Of a stretch of 64,000 bases of DNA, positions 8,876 through 19,319 are shown in pieces. The notes under the pieces are model-generated. The model did no database searches. It saw nothing but the letters and a program-made list of their open reading frames with translations, and was not told the DNA's origin. Origin of the DNA: Paraburkholderia sp. HP33-1 (GTDB lineage: Bacteria; Pseudomonadota; Gammaproteobacteria; Burkholderiales; Burkholderiaceae); contig NZ_JAJEJR010000003.1 in the NCBI RefSeq assembly GCF_021390595.1, forward strand, positions 930,001-994,000. The letters are read 5' to 3'. How positions within the stretch are numbered: the stretch's first letter is position 1; every line of letters begins with the position of its first letter. Position numbers and translations under genes: made by a program.

Positions 8876-10825
8876 ATGGCCACTAATTTCTTTCAGCAGC
8901 AGGATTCGGCAAGGCGCAAGACCTTCCAGCTAGTGGTCTATTTCGTCCTCGCGATCCTGATTCTGATCGTCCTCGTGTACGGCCTGTTGGTGGCGTTCAG
9001 CACGTATGGCGCCCACGAGCCAGTGCCCTGGTGGCAACCTGACATGCTCCTGATCGCGGCGCCGGGGGTGGGCATTGTGGTCGGCGGGGCCAGCGCGATC
9101 AAGGTGGCCCAGCTCGCTTCCGGCGGGCAGGCCGTCGCCTTGATGTTGGGAGGTAAGGAGGTGCCGGGCACGACCACCGACGCGCGCGAGAAACGGCTCC
9201 TCAACGTCGTCGAGGAGATGGCCCTCGCTGCGGGAGTGCCGGTGCCCCCCGTATATGTTCTGCCTGAGGCAGGCATCAATGCCTTCGCGGCCGGCTACGC
9301 CCCAGGCGATGCCGTGGTCGCCGTCTCCCAGGGCTGCCTTAATTACTTGACCCGCGACGAGCTGCAGGGCGTGGTGGCCCACGAGTTCAGCCACATCCTC
9401 AACGGTGACATGCGGCTCAACATCCGGCTGATCGGCCTGATCTTCGGGATCATGGTGTTGTCCATCATCGGCCGCAGCCTCATGTTCGCGTCCCGCGGAC
9501 GCTCCTCGGGAAGACAGGATTCCCGTGGCGGCATGATGCTGCTGGGTCTGGGCGTGTTTGTGCTGGGACTGGTGGGTGCGTTCTTCGGTCGGCTGATCAT
9601 GGCAGCGGTGTCCCGGCAGCGCGAGTACCTGGCCGACTCCAGCGCCGTCCAGTTCACGCGCAACCCCGACGGGATTGGCGGGGCGCTCAAGAAGATTGGC
9701 GGGCTGGCCGAGGGGTCGCGCATCGACACCCCCCGGGCCGCCGAGGCCGCTCACATGTTTTTCGCCAACGCCTTCGCCGGCGCGGGACTCACCGGACTGC
9801 TGGCCACCCACCCGCCCCTCGTCGAGCGCATTCGCCGGCTCAATCCCCAGTTCGACGGCCGGTTCCCGGAAGTGCGGCCGGTCGGCGTCGATCGGGAAGA
9901 CCTCGAAGAGCGCCGCCCCAGCCGAGTCCCGCCATTCGCCCGGCCACCAACGTTCCCGGGGCTTCCTCAGGTGCCTATGCCGGTGTTGGGGTTAGCTGCC
10001 GACACGGCGTCCCGGGTTGGGCACATCGATCCGGAAGTGATTGACTACGCCCACGAGCTGCACGACAGCATGCCCGAGGTGCTCCGGGTTGCCGTACAGG
10101 AGCCGTTCAGCGCTCGCGCCCTCGTCTATGCTCTTCTCATGGACCCAAGGGCGAACCTGCGGGAAATCCAATTGACCCAACTGAAGGCCGGCGCTGAGCC
10201 GCAGGACTTCGCGGAAGCCTTGCGGCTTGTTGTCCCTGTCCAGGCACTGCCGGACACGCATCGGCTGCCCCTGCTGGACCTGGCCTTGCCGGCCCTGCGG
10301 CAGATGTCACCGCGCCAGCACCGTGCTTTTCGCGCCCAGGTAGAGTTACTGATGGTCGCCGACCAGCGGCTGAGCCTGTACGAGTACGCGCTCCGCTGTG
10401 TACTGCATCGCCATCTCGACGCCCAGTTCCTGCCTCAGCGTCAGACGCGTCCAGTGCACAGCTCACCGAAAAAACTGGCGCCCCAGGTCGCGACGGTGTT
10501 GGCGCTATTGGCCTGGGAAGGCCAGCCGGAACGCGACCAGGCCGCCCGTGCATTCGATACGGGCATGCGCGGATACATTGGCGGCGACCACACGCACCGC
10601 TTGCCGCCCCGCGAGGAATGCTCCCTCGCCGGGTTCGATGCGGCCCTGCAAACGCTCAATCAATCCGTGCCGGCAATCAAGCGCCGGATCGTCGCCGCCT
10701 GCGCGGGCTGCATCCTCGCGAATCAGCAGGTCAGTGTCCGTGAAGCAGAGCTGCTCCGCGCCATTTGCGATACGCTCGACTGTCCGCTACCGCCCCTCGT
10801 CGTGGAGAAATCGGAAGGACGATGA
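8876..10825 (+). CDS. M48 family metalloprotease (HtpX-like) with long C-terminal region
   Basis: A 649-residue membrane protease. Two N-terminal spans (about 17-42 and 57-75), the zinc motif HEFSH at residues 169-173 (H169, E170, H173), two further spans near 185-240, and the third ligand Glu250 in REYLADSSAVQF, which follows the HtpX pattern. The HtpX core ends near residue 330; about 320 more residues contain a Pro-rich linker and a helical region ending in SVREAELLRAICDTLDCP, resembling a TerB-like helical domain. HtpX itself is about 290 residues, so this is the long form usually paired with LemA. Predicted to degrade misfolded membrane proteins. Confidence 0.9.
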   Translation: MATNFFQQQDSARRKTFQLVVYFVLAILILIVLVYGLLVAFSTYGAHEPVPWWQPDMLLIAAPGVGIVVGGASAIKVAQLASGGQAVALMLGGKEVPGTTTDAREKRLLNVVEEMALAAGVPVPPVYVLPEAGINAFAAGYAPGDAVVAVSQGCLNYLTRDELQGVVAHEFSHILNGDMRLNIRLIGLIFGIMVLSIIGRSLMFASRGRSSGRQDSRGGMMLLGLGVFVLGLVGAFFGRLIMAAVSRQREYLADSSAVQFTRNPDGIGGALKKIGGLAEGSRIDTPRAAEAAHMFFANAFAGAGLTGLLATHPPLVERIRRLNPQFDGRFPEVRPVGVDREDLEERRPSRVPPFARPPTFPGLPQVPMPVLGLAADTASRVGHIDPEVIDYAHELHDSMPEVLRVAVQEPFSARALVYALLMDPRANLREIQLTQLKAGAEPQDFAEALRLVVPVQALPDTHRLPLLDLALPALRQMSPRQHRAFRAQVELLMVADQRLSLYEYALRCVLHRHLDAQFLPQRQTRPVHSSPKKLAPQVATVLALLAWEGQPERDQAARAFDTGMRGYIGGDHTHRLPPREECSLAGFDAALQTLNQSVPAIKRRIVAACAGCILANQQVSVREAELLRAICDTLDCPLPPLVVEKSEGR

Positions 10826-11310
10826 AAGACATTGCAGCCAGGCGGGGCTGTGTCGCAATAACGAAGATGGGATGCGCGAGCTTCCGCTATGAACAGGACT
10901 GCTTATGTTGCAAGAGGATAGAACTAATCGGCAGCAGTCACAGCGATGTCATCGTCGCGCATTCCGTGCGCTCCCGGGAAAATCGTTGTGTGTCGTTGCC
11001 GGCTTCGTTTTGATCCAGATGCTGAGATTCAAGCGAACCCGCCCGACGCCTAACTCATACTCCAATCGGCAACCTCGCGACCACGCAGACCCGGATCATC
11101 CGTGTATCGGCAACGGTTCATTTTGTCGGCGGACGCAACACGTACCGGGCTGAGCGTGTAGAAGGGCGCATGGGGTACGAGGTCAGTTCGACGTCGTCGA
11201 GCCACAGCCAGCGAGATTGCACCGGTGCGATCAGATGCTTCCCATCATGACCGGCATCAGGATAAGCTGCGCGTCAAGGGTGGGCCAGCCGATTGAGATG
11301 GGGCGGAACA
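10826..11310. other. 485-bp intergenic region, no gene seen
   Basis: Short open frames here lack motifs and good ribosome sites. The region should contain the promoter of the ModA-like gene. I see no clear hairpin terminator after the protease gene. Confidence 0.4.
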
Positions 11311-12108
11311 GTGACTATCCACAAGCTGAGGGTTCGCGCACTTGCGTTCTGCTTGACGCTCGCGTTACTGGGTAGCAGCGCGGCATTGGCAGGCGAAGTC
11401 AAGGTAATGATGTCGGGCTGGTTTGGCCCAGCGTATCGCGAACTGGGCCCGCAATTCGAGGAAGCGACCGGCGATACACTGTTCACCATCTGGGGGCCCG
11501 CAGAGGGCACGGCCGTGAATGCCATCCCCGTGCGGCTTGCGCGTGGCGAGTGGGCCGACGTCCTGATCGTCGTCAGCGATGCGCTCGACCATCACATTAA
11601 CGCCGGCACGGTGGTGCCTGGCAGCAAGGTGGACTTCGCACGCTCGCCCATCGGCGTGGCGGTTCGCGAAGGTGCGACGAAACCGGACATCAGCTCTGCG
11701 GACGCATTGCGCCGCACGCTGCTCGCAGCGAAGTCAATCGTCTATCCGCACAGCGAGAGTGGAGTCTATATTGGCAACGAACTGTTTGCGCGTCTGGGCA
11801 TTGAGGGGAGCGTGAAAAGCAGGAGCCGCATGGTTCCGGACGAGCGGGTCGCGACTATCGTCGCGAACGGTGAAGCAGAACTCGGGTTACAGCAGGTCGT
11901 GGAACTGTTGCCGGTAAAGGGGGTGACTGTGGTCGGCAGTTTGCCCGCGGAATTACAAAGGTACACGATGTACTCCGGGGGTATCGCCACCGCTGCGAAA
12001 AATCCGGCCGGCGCTGAGGCTCTAATCCGTTTTCTGTCGTCGCCGGAAGCGGCGCCGGCGATTGCGAGAACCGGGCTCGAACCGCTCACAGCGGCGCCCG
12101 CGAACTGA
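11311..12108 (+). CDS. ModA-like periplasmic substrate-binding protein
   Basis: About 265 residues if GTG 11311 is used (a TTG at 11293 is also in frame). A signal peptide (RALAFCLTLALLGSSAALAG) is followed by the type II periplasmic-binding fold of molybdate/extracellular-binding proteins: EVKVMMSGWFGPAYRELGPQFE, PVRLARGEWADVLIVVSD, SPIGVAVREG, IVYPHSESGVYIGNELFARLGI and NPAGAEALIRFLSSPEA. The ligand-contact residues of true ModA are not obvious, so the ligand may not be molybdate. No ABC permease or ATPase accompanies it; such orphan binding proteins are common in Burkholderia. Confidence 0.75.
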   Translation: MTIHKLRVRALAFCLTLALLGSSAALAGEVKVMMSGWFGPAYRELGPQFEEATGDTLFTIWGPAEGTAVNAIPVRLARGEWADVLIVVSDALDHHINAGTVVPGSKVDFARSPIGVAVREGATKPDISSADALRRTLLAAKSIVYPHSESGVYIGNELFARLGIEGSVKSRSRMVPDERVATIVANGEAELGLQQVVELLPVKGVTVVGSLPAELQRYTMYSGGIATAAKNPAGAEALIRFLSSPEAAPAIARTGLEPLTAAPAN

Positions 12109-12350
12109 GCGAAGCAGCAGCGCTGCCGACACGCCACCACCGAAGGCGGCGGCCGCCGTAGGATGGTCATGCGCACCGGCTGTCAACGAGCTAAGGTCCA
12201 ACCTTTGACAGCGATCGTCTCGCGTTGGCTTGGGAGCCGGCTTTCGAACTCTTTCCTGGACGGCAGAAGCAGGTTGGCTACGGACAAATACGTCGTGCGA
12301 CAGTCGGCCAAACGCGGCCATTCAGGTCAGACCCGCGAGGGTCGGCTTAC

Positions 12351-13999
12351 GGCCGAGGCCATGTCAAAACCCGGCCGATCACCTGGACTGAATCAACCTG
12401 TTAGCGCGAGAGGCGGAGATGGGGCGATTTGTCGAAGGTGCGAACCGCAATCAGGCGACGCTGCTGCCGGAATGTCTCGAAGACTTCATCGCCAAAGACA
12501 ATCCCGTCCGGATAGTGGACGCATTTGTAGACGAACTCGAACTGGCCTCCCTGGGATTTGACGGGGCCACGCCCGCGATTACAGGCCGACCGTCTTACCA
12601 TCCGGCCGTTCTGCTCAAAATTTACATTTATGGCTATCTCAATCGCGTGCAATCGAGCCGGCGCCTGGAGCGGGAGTGTCAACGCAATGTCGAACTGATG
12701 TGGCTGACTGGTCGCCTCGCGCCAGACTTCAAGACGATTGCCGAGTTCAGGCGCAGTAATGGTCCCGGCATTCGCAACGTATGTCGGCGCTTCGTGGTGA
12801 TATGCCGTGACCTGAAACTCTTCACGCAAGCAGTCGTGGTCATCGACGGCAGCAAGTTCAAGGCGGTCAACAGCTGCGATAACAACTTCACACCCAACAA
12901 GATTGCAAAGCGTCAGGAACAAATCGAGCAAGGCATTCAGCGCTATCTGGATGCACTGGAGACTGCCGACCGAACACAACCGGCCGAGGTAGAAGCAAAA
13001 GCCGAACGGCTACGGGAAAAGATTGAAACGCTGCGCGAACAGATGAGCGATCTGAATCATGCCGCAGAACTGTTGAATGATTTATCCGGAAAGCAGGTCT
13101 CGCTCACTGATCCCGACTCACGCTCGATGATGTCGCAAGCCAAGGGCACAGGTGTGGTCGGCTACAACATTCAGGTGGCTGTCGACACGAAGCATCACCT
13201 CATCGTGGCCCATCAAGTGACGAACATCGGCAACGACCGGACGCAGTTGAGCCCGATGGTAAAGGCCGCCCGCGATGCCATGGGCGAGAAGACGATCAAG
13301 GCACTGGCCGATCGTGGGTACTTCAGTGCCCCGGAGATCAAGGCTTGCGATGACGCCGGTATCGCGGCGCTAGTGCCGAAAATGCGAACCTCTAGTGCAA
13401 AGGCTGACGGACGATTCGACCGGGCCGACTTCATCTACATCGCCAAAGACGACCAGTACCTGTGTCCGGCGGGCCAACGGGCGACTTACCGATTCAGTTC
13501 GGTCGAGCGCGAAAATCCAATGACCCTGCGTACCTACTGGAGCAGCGCTTGCCCAAAGTGTCCGATGAAAAGCCAGTGCACACCGGCTGATTACCGGCGT
13601 ATCCGACGATGGGAACACGAAGCGGTGCTCGAGACAATGCAGTCAAGGCTGGATCGCCAGCTCGACGCCATGACGATACGACGCCGAACGGTCGAACATG
13701 TGTTCGGCACACTCAAGCACTGGATGGGTTCGACCCACTTCCAGACGCGCCGTTTGGGCCATGTCGCGGCCGAAATGAGTTTGCATGTGCTGGCACAACC
13801 TCAAGCGCGTCATAAGGATTCTCGGGTTCGCAAAGACAATGCGCGCAATGAAGCTGGCAGCCGCGTGAACTCGCGCGCCGACGTTGTTCACCGGCAAAGC
13901 TCGATCACTTCATCCGCTTGCGTCTCGGTCCAACGCAATCGTGCTCCCGACAGGACTTCACCAACCGGCCGTTCTGCACGTTTTTACACGGCCTCGGCC
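12351..13999 (+). mobile_element. IS1182-family insertion sequence with terminal inverted repeats
   Basis: The left end at 12351 begins GGCCGAGGCCATGTCAAAAC; the reverse complement of the right end (ending 13999) begins GGCCGAGGCCGTGTAAAAAC, 18 of 20 identical. The 1649 bp between them hold one transposase gene on the plus strand. No clear target duplication is visible. The TIR match defines the ends well; the family comes from the transposase. Confidence 0.75.
12419..13868 (+). pseudogene. IS1182-family transposase with C-terminal frameshift
   Basis: The first ~458 residues are intact: GRPSYHPAVLLKIYIYGYLNRVQSSRRLERE, a catalytic Asp in VIDGSKFKAVNS, a coiled-coil spacer, GTGVVGYNIQVAVDTKHHLIVAH, LADRGYFS, and near the end RRRTVEHVFGTLKHWMG with the catalytic Glu. 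At 13792-13798 GCACAACC replaces the expected GCACACAACC; this 2-base loss shifts the frame. The alternative frame reads HNLKRVIRILGFAKTMRAMKLAAA and stops at 13868, exactly the expected ending. The shifted frame otherwise adds unrelated residues up to 14155. All catalytic residues precede the shift, so residual activity is possible. Confidence 0.8.
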
Positions 14000-14106
14000 A
14001 AGTTCGCACCCCCGATTAGGAAGAACGGGGGTGAGTCGGCCTGTTGGAAACCCGCATTGACGTGCGCATGCACCGTACTTCGTCCCGGATGGACGCGTCA
14101 GGGAGT

Positions 14107-15040
14107 TCAGTTCGACAGCGATTCGCGAGCGCTGCACACCCGGTTACGTCCGTGAGCCTTGGCTGTGTAAAGGGCCTTGTCGGCAGCCCCGATCAGGCCC
14201 AGTGGTCCGTCTGAACCTTGCACGGGAACCAGCGACTCAACGCCGGCACTCACGGTCACGACACCCGTCGGATTGCCCGCATGATGCATCTGTAGCTCAT
14301 AAACCGCTCGACGGATAGTCCTTCAAATTTGCGGCATGATGCAAGGCGGCGGTGATCGCCTGCCGCGTACGCCTGTATCCTTCCCCCTGATCTGATCTGG
14401 GCGTGCGCTGGCGTCCTGGCGCCTTGGGCATCGTCCGTCTGTCGCCGCGCGTCACGGCAAGAAGTTCGTCCCGTGAAACCCGCATGGAGGCAGTCATTCC
14501 CGAGCGCGCCCGGACAGGGAACGTGGCGACGATGCTGGCCCCGCGGCTAGTCCGAAGCTCTCCCCGCCAAGTCTGACAGTGAACAGAAATCCTGGGCGTG
14601 AACGGCAATGCGCGCGCGACTCTCCAGCCCTTCCGCGATGTTCTCACGAAGGGGTCGATGTCTTTGAACAGGACGGGCAGCGGGGTGCGTTTTCGTTGTG
14701 CCGCGCGCCATTGCGCGTCAGTCGCGGCAAGGCTACGCAGTCGACGATGGCTAACAATTTCTTCGCGATGGGCGAGCCAGGCGAGGCACGCCGCGGCACC
14801 AGCAAGCGCAACGACGGTAACGCCAAACCCGGTGATCACGGCGTTGGTGACGCCCTGACGGATCGCTTCGAACGTGAGAAAGGCGAAGACCAGTGCGACT
14901 GCCATTCCCGCGACGCCGGCGAGAACAGGGTGTTCGCTGAACGCGCGCCTACGCCACGACAGAGCGAATTGGCATCCGGCTCGCAAAGGGCCGAATTGCG
15001 GGCCGAGTCCAGTGTTTTTCGAAGCTTCGCTTCGCCGCAT
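14107..15040 (-). pseudogene. Membrane-bound diguanylate cyclase, decayed
   Basis: The N-terminal part has two membrane spans (VLAGVAGMAVALVFAFLTFEAI and VITGFGVTVVALAGAAACLAWLA) and a linker REEIVSHRRLRSLAATD, which normally runs into GLTGLANRR of a GGDEF domain. That stretch is deleted and RTPLPVLFKDIDPF continues directly. After further frame changes the C-terminal GGDEF piece is readable at 14107-14289: GVVTVSAGVESLVP and ADKALYTAKAHGRNRV. The GGDEF catalytic motif itself is gone, so no cyclic-di-GMP synthesis is expected. Confidence 0.75.
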
Positions 15041-15093
15041 TGCGGCCTAAGCTTTGACTCAATTTCCTGCACCGAAACAACGAAAAAACAGCG

Positions 15094-17064
15094 ATGTCCA
15101 CACGACTTCACCGGGTGTCTCGCGCGGTCGGTTTTGCCCTTGCCGCCGCGACATTCGTTATATCTGGCACGGTGCTAGCCAGACATCCCACCCGGTTTTC
15201 CTCGTTTTCCGCGGACGATCAGATTTTCATCAAGTTGCATGACGCTGCCCGCGACAACGATCCCGCGCGTGCCGCGCAATTGGCGAGCCTGATCCCGAAT
15301 TATCCGGCGCCGGCTTATCTCAGCTATTTCCAGATCAAGCCGCGTCTGTTCAACGGCGCGGGGCATGCGAATCTCGACGCGCCGGACGCACCGGTGCTGT
15401 CGTTTCTGCAACGCTACGACGGACAGGCGGTTGCCGACCGTCTACGCAACGACTACCTGCGCGTGCTGGGGGCGCGCCACGACTGGCACGATTTCGATTC
15501 GCAATATTCACAGTTCGTCCTGGACGACGACACGCAGGTGAAGTGCTATGCGCTCGAGTCGCGCGCCGCGCGGGGTGAGAACGTGGCCGACGCGGCGCGC
15601 GCGCTGCTCGTCGAGCCGAAGTGGTACGGCGACGGCTGCGTCGATCTGATCACCGCGCTCGACCGTAACCGGCAGTTCACTTCGGAGGATGTCTGGCAGC
15701 AGATTCGCCAGGCCTACGAACAGGGCGCGACGACGACGGGTGGCAGACTGGTCGATGCGCTGGGCGCGGCGCGCCCGGATCCGCTGCTCCTCGATCAGGC
15801 GACGAACCAGCCGCGCCTGCTGCTCGCGAAAGGCGTCCAGATGGATGTGGCGTCCCATCAACTCGCGCTGCTCGCCATCACGCAGGTGGCGGCCAGCGAT
15901 CCGGCGGCGGCCGCGGCCATCTTCACCGCGATCGCACCGTCGCTTACCCTGGCGGAACGCGCTATAGGCTGGGGCACGATTGCCTATCAGGCGGCGACCC
16001 GGCAGCTGTCAGGCGCGGTGGACTGGTACCGGCTATCGGCGAACGCTCCCCTGTCGAGCCAGGCCTATGAGTGGCGCACGCGCAGCGCGCTGCTGGCAGG
16101 AGACTGGACGATGGTGCGCTGGTCGATTGAGCAGATGCCGGCCGCGCTGCGCGCGCAACCCGCATGGGTCTACTGGTACGCGCGCGCCTTGAAGCAGAGA
16201 AGCGAGGTGGCGGCAGCCGACCAGGAATTCGGAAAGATCGCGGGAACCTACACCTTCTATGGCCAGTTGGCCTCCGAAGCGCTCGGCCAGCAGATCGTAA
16301 TTCCGCCACAGACCAAAGTGACCGACGAGGAAGTTGAGAAGGCCGGCCAGACACCGGGCTTCGAGCTGGCAATACGTTTTTATGCGCTGCACCTGCGCAC
16401 GGAAGGCAACCGTGAGTGGAACTGGCAGTTGCGCGGCATGACCGACCGGCAACTGCTCGCAGTCGCCGAGTACGCACGCCGCATCGAGCTCTATGACCGG
16501 GCTGTGAGCACCGCCGACCGGACGCAGACCGAGCATGATTTTTCGCTGCGCTACCTGGCGCCGTTCCGCACGATTGTCGAGCGCGATGCGCAGTCCACCG
16601 GGTTCGCTGTCGAATGGGCGTATGGCCTCATTCGCCAGGAGTCGCGCTTCATCATCAATGCGCGCTCGGACGTTGGCGCAGGCGGCCTGATGCAGGTGAT
16701 GCCGGAGACCGCAGCGTGGGTCGCGAGGAAGATCGGGCTCGGTACGATTTCGCGGGCGAGGATGAATGACATCGACACGAACATCCTGCTCGGCACGTAT
16801 TATCTGTCGATGATTTACAACCAGCTCGACCGTTCTGCCGTGCTCGCGACCGCCGGCTACAATGCCGGCCCTGGGCGCCCGCGTAAATGGCAGGCCAACC
16901 TGCCACGTCCGGTGGAAGGGGCGATTTTCGCGGAGACGATTCCCTTCAACGAAACCCGCGACTACGTCAAGAATGTGTTGTCGAACACGGTCTACTACGC
17001 GGCGCTGTTCGATGGCCGCCCGCAATCGCTGACGGAGCGGCTTGGCCATATCGAGCCCCGATGA
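15094..17064 (+). CDS. slt: Soluble lytic murein transglycosylase
   Basis: A 656-residue periplasmic enzyme: signal peptide (about residues 1-29), a long alpha-superhelical region, and a C-terminal SLT domain with catalytic Glu516 in RQESRF, then SDVGAGGLMQVMPETAAWVARKIG, NILLGTYYLSMI and AGYNAGPGRPRKW. Slt cleaves the MurNAc-GlcNAc bond of peptidoglycan forming 1,6-anhydroMurNAc, in cell-wall turnover and machine insertion. Length is typical (E. coli Slt70 is 645). No clear Shine-Dalgarno precedes ATG 15094. Divergent from the decayed cyclase. Confidence 0.92.
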   Translation: MSTRLHRVSRAVGFALAAATFVISGTVLARHPTRFSSFSADDQIFIKLHDAARDNDPARAAQLASLIPNYPAPAYLSYFQIKPRLFNGAGHANLDAPDAPVLSFLQRYDGQAVADRLRNDYLRVLGARHDWHDFDSQYSQFVLDDDTQVKCYALESRAARGENVADAARALLVEPKWYGDGCVDLITALDRNRQFTSEDVWQQIRQAYEQGATTTGGRLVDALGAARPDPLLLDQATNQPRLLLAKGVQMDVASHQLALLAITQVAASDPAAAAAIFTAIAPSLTLAERAIGWGTIAYQAATRQLSGAVDWYRLSANAPLSSQAYEWRTRSALLAGDWTMVRWSIEQMPAALRAQPAWVYWYARALKQRSEVAAADQEFGKIAGTYTFYGQLASEALGQQIVIPPQTKVTDEEVEKAGQTPGFELAIRFYALHLRTEGNREWNWQLRGMTDRQLLAVAEYARRIELYDRAVSTADRTQTEHDFSLRYLAPFRTIVERDAQSTGFAVEWAYGLIRQESRFIINARSDVGAGGLMQVMPETAAWVARKIGLGTISRARMNDIDTNILLGTYYLSMIYNQLDRSAVLATAGYNAGPGRPRKWQANLPRPVEGAIFAETIPFNETRDYVKNVLSNTVYYAALFDGRPQSLTERLGHIEPR

Positions 17065-17238
17065 CATCGTGCCCAACGCTGCTGCGCTGACCGCATGGGC
17101 GCGGTGGTCGCGGCTACATTTGCGACACTGAACAACGATCCATCTATATCTGGATGGCCTATCAACGGGGAACCGAGAAAGTGAAGGTGAATTCCGCGAG
17201 CCGCGACGTTGCGATAATACCGACATCTTGTACAAGTT

Positions 17239-17341
17239 GGTTGTGATGTGATGGACGACTCCCGCTAAACAGCGAGAGATTCATGCCAAAGTGGGCAGGT
17301 CGTGATGCCCACGGCAAAGGAGCGTTCATCACATCACAACC
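17239..17341. repeat. 103-bp nested inverted-repeat element between convergent genes
   Basis: A perfect 15-bp inverted repeat (GGTTGTGATGTGATG at 17239-17253 and its complement at 17327-17341) encloses two smaller hairpins: CTCCCGCT/AGCGAGAG around 17259-17278 (one mismatch) and GTGGGCA/TGCCCAC at 17291-17297 and 17306-17312. It lies between slt and the convergent beta-propeller gene. It may act as a bidirectional processing or termination structure, or be a miniature mobile element; no flanking duplication is evident. Confidence 0.6.
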
Positions 17342-17406
17342 CGAAACACTAACACTCATTTCTGTCCAGGATTTCTGCGGCAGATCGCCTGTCGCGGGCG
17401 ACGTGC

Positions 17407-18519
17407 CTAGCGCGCCGCGATCCCCTGGGCTCCGGACGGTACGCCAGTTACGGCCCCAATCGGTTCGAGTGTGCCGTCAGGCATCACGCGAAAACCACTT
17501 ACCGCGCCGTTTCCCTCCCGTACGTAGAGGAATTTGCTGCGACTGCTGAGCGCCATGTCGAGTGGCGCGTCGAGCGTACCTGCAGCCGGATTGAGCAAAC
17601 TTAGCGTACCATCCGCGCCAATTTGCAGACTGCTGATTGTGCCGCTACCGGCATTGGCGGTATAGGCATACCGTCCGTCGCCGGTTGTGACAAGCCAGCA
17701 CGGGGCCGTCTGCCCCAGATGGACCGATGCACTGATCGAATCAAGATGCTTGCCATTCACGACCTCATATGAGGAAACCGAACCGGACCCGGCCTCAGAG
17801 ACGATTGCAAAACCGCGTGCTGTGACGGAAAAACCGAACGGCGTAACGCCGTTTGAGGCGTGAGGCGTTGCAGTCGAGGCGTACCCGGTAAAACCGACGG
17901 AATACGTGTCAATGAGTTGCGTGCCCTTTTCGGTTACCAGCAATTCGTCGCCATCCGGCGCGAACCTGACTTGCGCAGGCTGGGCCGTGGTTCCGCCAGC
18001 AAGTAATCGCTGCGAGCCGGGTAACGGAACGAGGTGCTTGCCAAACGCGTCGACAAAATAGCCGCTGATGTTCGGTGTGCCACCGGCATTGAGCACATAC
18101 GCGATGGCTCCCTTGACGGCCACGCTGACGGGCATTTGACCGCCCGATGGCTCTCTGTCGAGTAGCGTCAGTTTGGTGCCGTCGATCGCGAAAAGCGAAA
18201 CATCGTTGCTGCCGGCATTCACAGCAAGCAGAAAGCCCGAGTCCAACGTCAGCGAACCCTGCGAGCCTAGCGGATCGGATCCAGTGCCCGCTCCTTTTCC
18301 GCCAGTGGAATAGGTAGCCGCATAGGTAAGTGTTCCGTTTGCAGATCGAGAAAAGACAATAACCGAGTTTCCCGACAGCTGGTTTGAGAGAACGTAGACC
18401 GCTCCTTGCGGGCCGTCCTCGGAATCGGCTTGCGCGATACTGATTGAAGCGAATCCCAACGCAGTTGCGAGCGCGATGGTTCGAAATAGAAACGATGACC
18501 TGTACGTGACAATTGACAT
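17407..18519 (-). CDS. Secreted beta-propeller protein (YncE/lactonase-like)
   Basis: A 370-residue protein from ATG 18519, chosen because AGGAG sits 8 bases upstream; the open frame upstream has no motifs. A signal peptide (FRTIALATALGFASISIAQA) precedes repeated blades such as GAVYVLSNQLSGNSVIVFSRSANGTLTY, LAVNAGSNDVSLFAIDG, YAYTANAGSGTISSLQIGADGTLSL and FLYVREGNGAVSGFRVMPDGTLEPIG, the seven-bladed propeller pattern of the 6-phosphogluconolactonase/YncE type. A signal peptide argues against cytosolic lactonase activity; the role is unknown. Confidence 0.75.
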   Translation of the reverse strand: MSIVTYRSSFLFRTIALATALGFASISIAQADSEDGPQGAVYVLSNQLSGNSVIVFSRSANGTLTYAATYSTGGKGAGTGSDPLGSQGSLTLDSGFLLAVNAGSNDVSLFAIDGTKLTLLDREPSGGQMPVSVAVKGAIAYVLNAGGTPNISGYFVDAFGKHLVPLPGSQRLLAGGTTAQPAQVRFAPDGDELLVTEKGTQLIDTYSVGFTGYASTATPHASNGVTPFGFSVTARGFAIVSEAGSGSVSSYEVVNGKHLDSISASVHLGQTAPCWLVTTGDGRYAYTANAGSGTISSLQIGADGTLSLLNPAAGTLDAPLDMALSSRSKFLYVREGNGAVSGFRVMPDGTLEPIGAVTGVPSGAQGIAAR

Positions 18520-18693
18520 GGCGAACTCCTGACTTGGTAGACTCGATTTCGCTGCGGGCACTGCCACTACACTGGACGTCCGTTTTTCTGTCGGCGCGTC
18601 GATTGGCAGTACAGGAAACACACCTGACGCAAGACAACGTGCACGGAAAAATACATCAATTTTTTTACCATCCCATGCAATTTCGATTCCTTA

Positions 18694-19250
18694 TCAAATA
18701 GTCGGAACTGGTTCCACGGCCGTTTCATTCCTTCCATTCAGGAATGGCGAAACCAGAACTCCGCACGCTGACTGGTGACGCTCATTCGGCGGCACGCCAG
18801 TTATAACCTCAGCTCTCCTACACATCTGTTTATAGCGAACGATATTTGACTCCGTGAGCGCGCGACCCGCGTTTTCGCCTCGCCCAACCTTTGTCACGTG
18901 ACCGACGTCATATCCAACCACCGTGGACCTGCCCCCGACCGGTGCCGGGCCCGACCGTGACTGATAGCGTCCCGCCGTGACGCACGCCACTAACATCAAC
19001 GCCTGCCTCGTCGGCTTTTTGAGCGAACTTGATCGCCGCCTCTGCCGCACGTCGATTCGAACTAACAAGTCCCTTCTGACCGTCGATCACCATTTCCGGC
19101 GTATAGGCGCTCTCACCAAAACGCGCGCTGTATTCCGCCTGGCGCTGCGTGGCCGCCTCCAGCGAGTAAGGATCCAGCCAGCCCAAGCTGTTCCAGTAAG
19201 TCACATGAAATGCAAGCGGAAGTTGCGGGCGGAACCGCATATCCACTCAA
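18694..19250 (-). pseudogene. DUF1223 (thioredoxin-like) gene, truncated and frameshifted
   Basis: The 19246-18908 frame reads LPLAFHVTYWNSLGWLDPYS, QAEYSARFGESAYTPEMVIDGQKGLV and AAEAAIKFAQ, the conserved middle of DUF1223. After a frame change near 18920 the C-terminal part YDVGHVTKVGRGENAGRALTESNIVRY follows. The N-terminal segment with the CxxC thioredoxin-like motif is missing, and a TGA precedes the readable frame. A SigF-type promoter (19320-19345) faces into it, so it probably belonged to the same regulon as the bufferin operon. Confidence 0.7.
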
Positions 19251-19319
19251 CGCAGCCAGAATTCAGGGCCACCATCAAGCCGCACTCAGATGCGGACGTT
19301 CGTTGCCCCAGTCCGTTAG

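Noticed and set aside
13869..14155. Extra C-terminal residues of the IS1182 transposase frame
   Set aside because: They result from the 2-base frameshift and run past the right inverted repeat at 13999.
16033..17235. 400-codon minus-strand frame opposite slt
   Set aside because: Antisense to a clearly identified transglycosylase; composition is that of a shadow.
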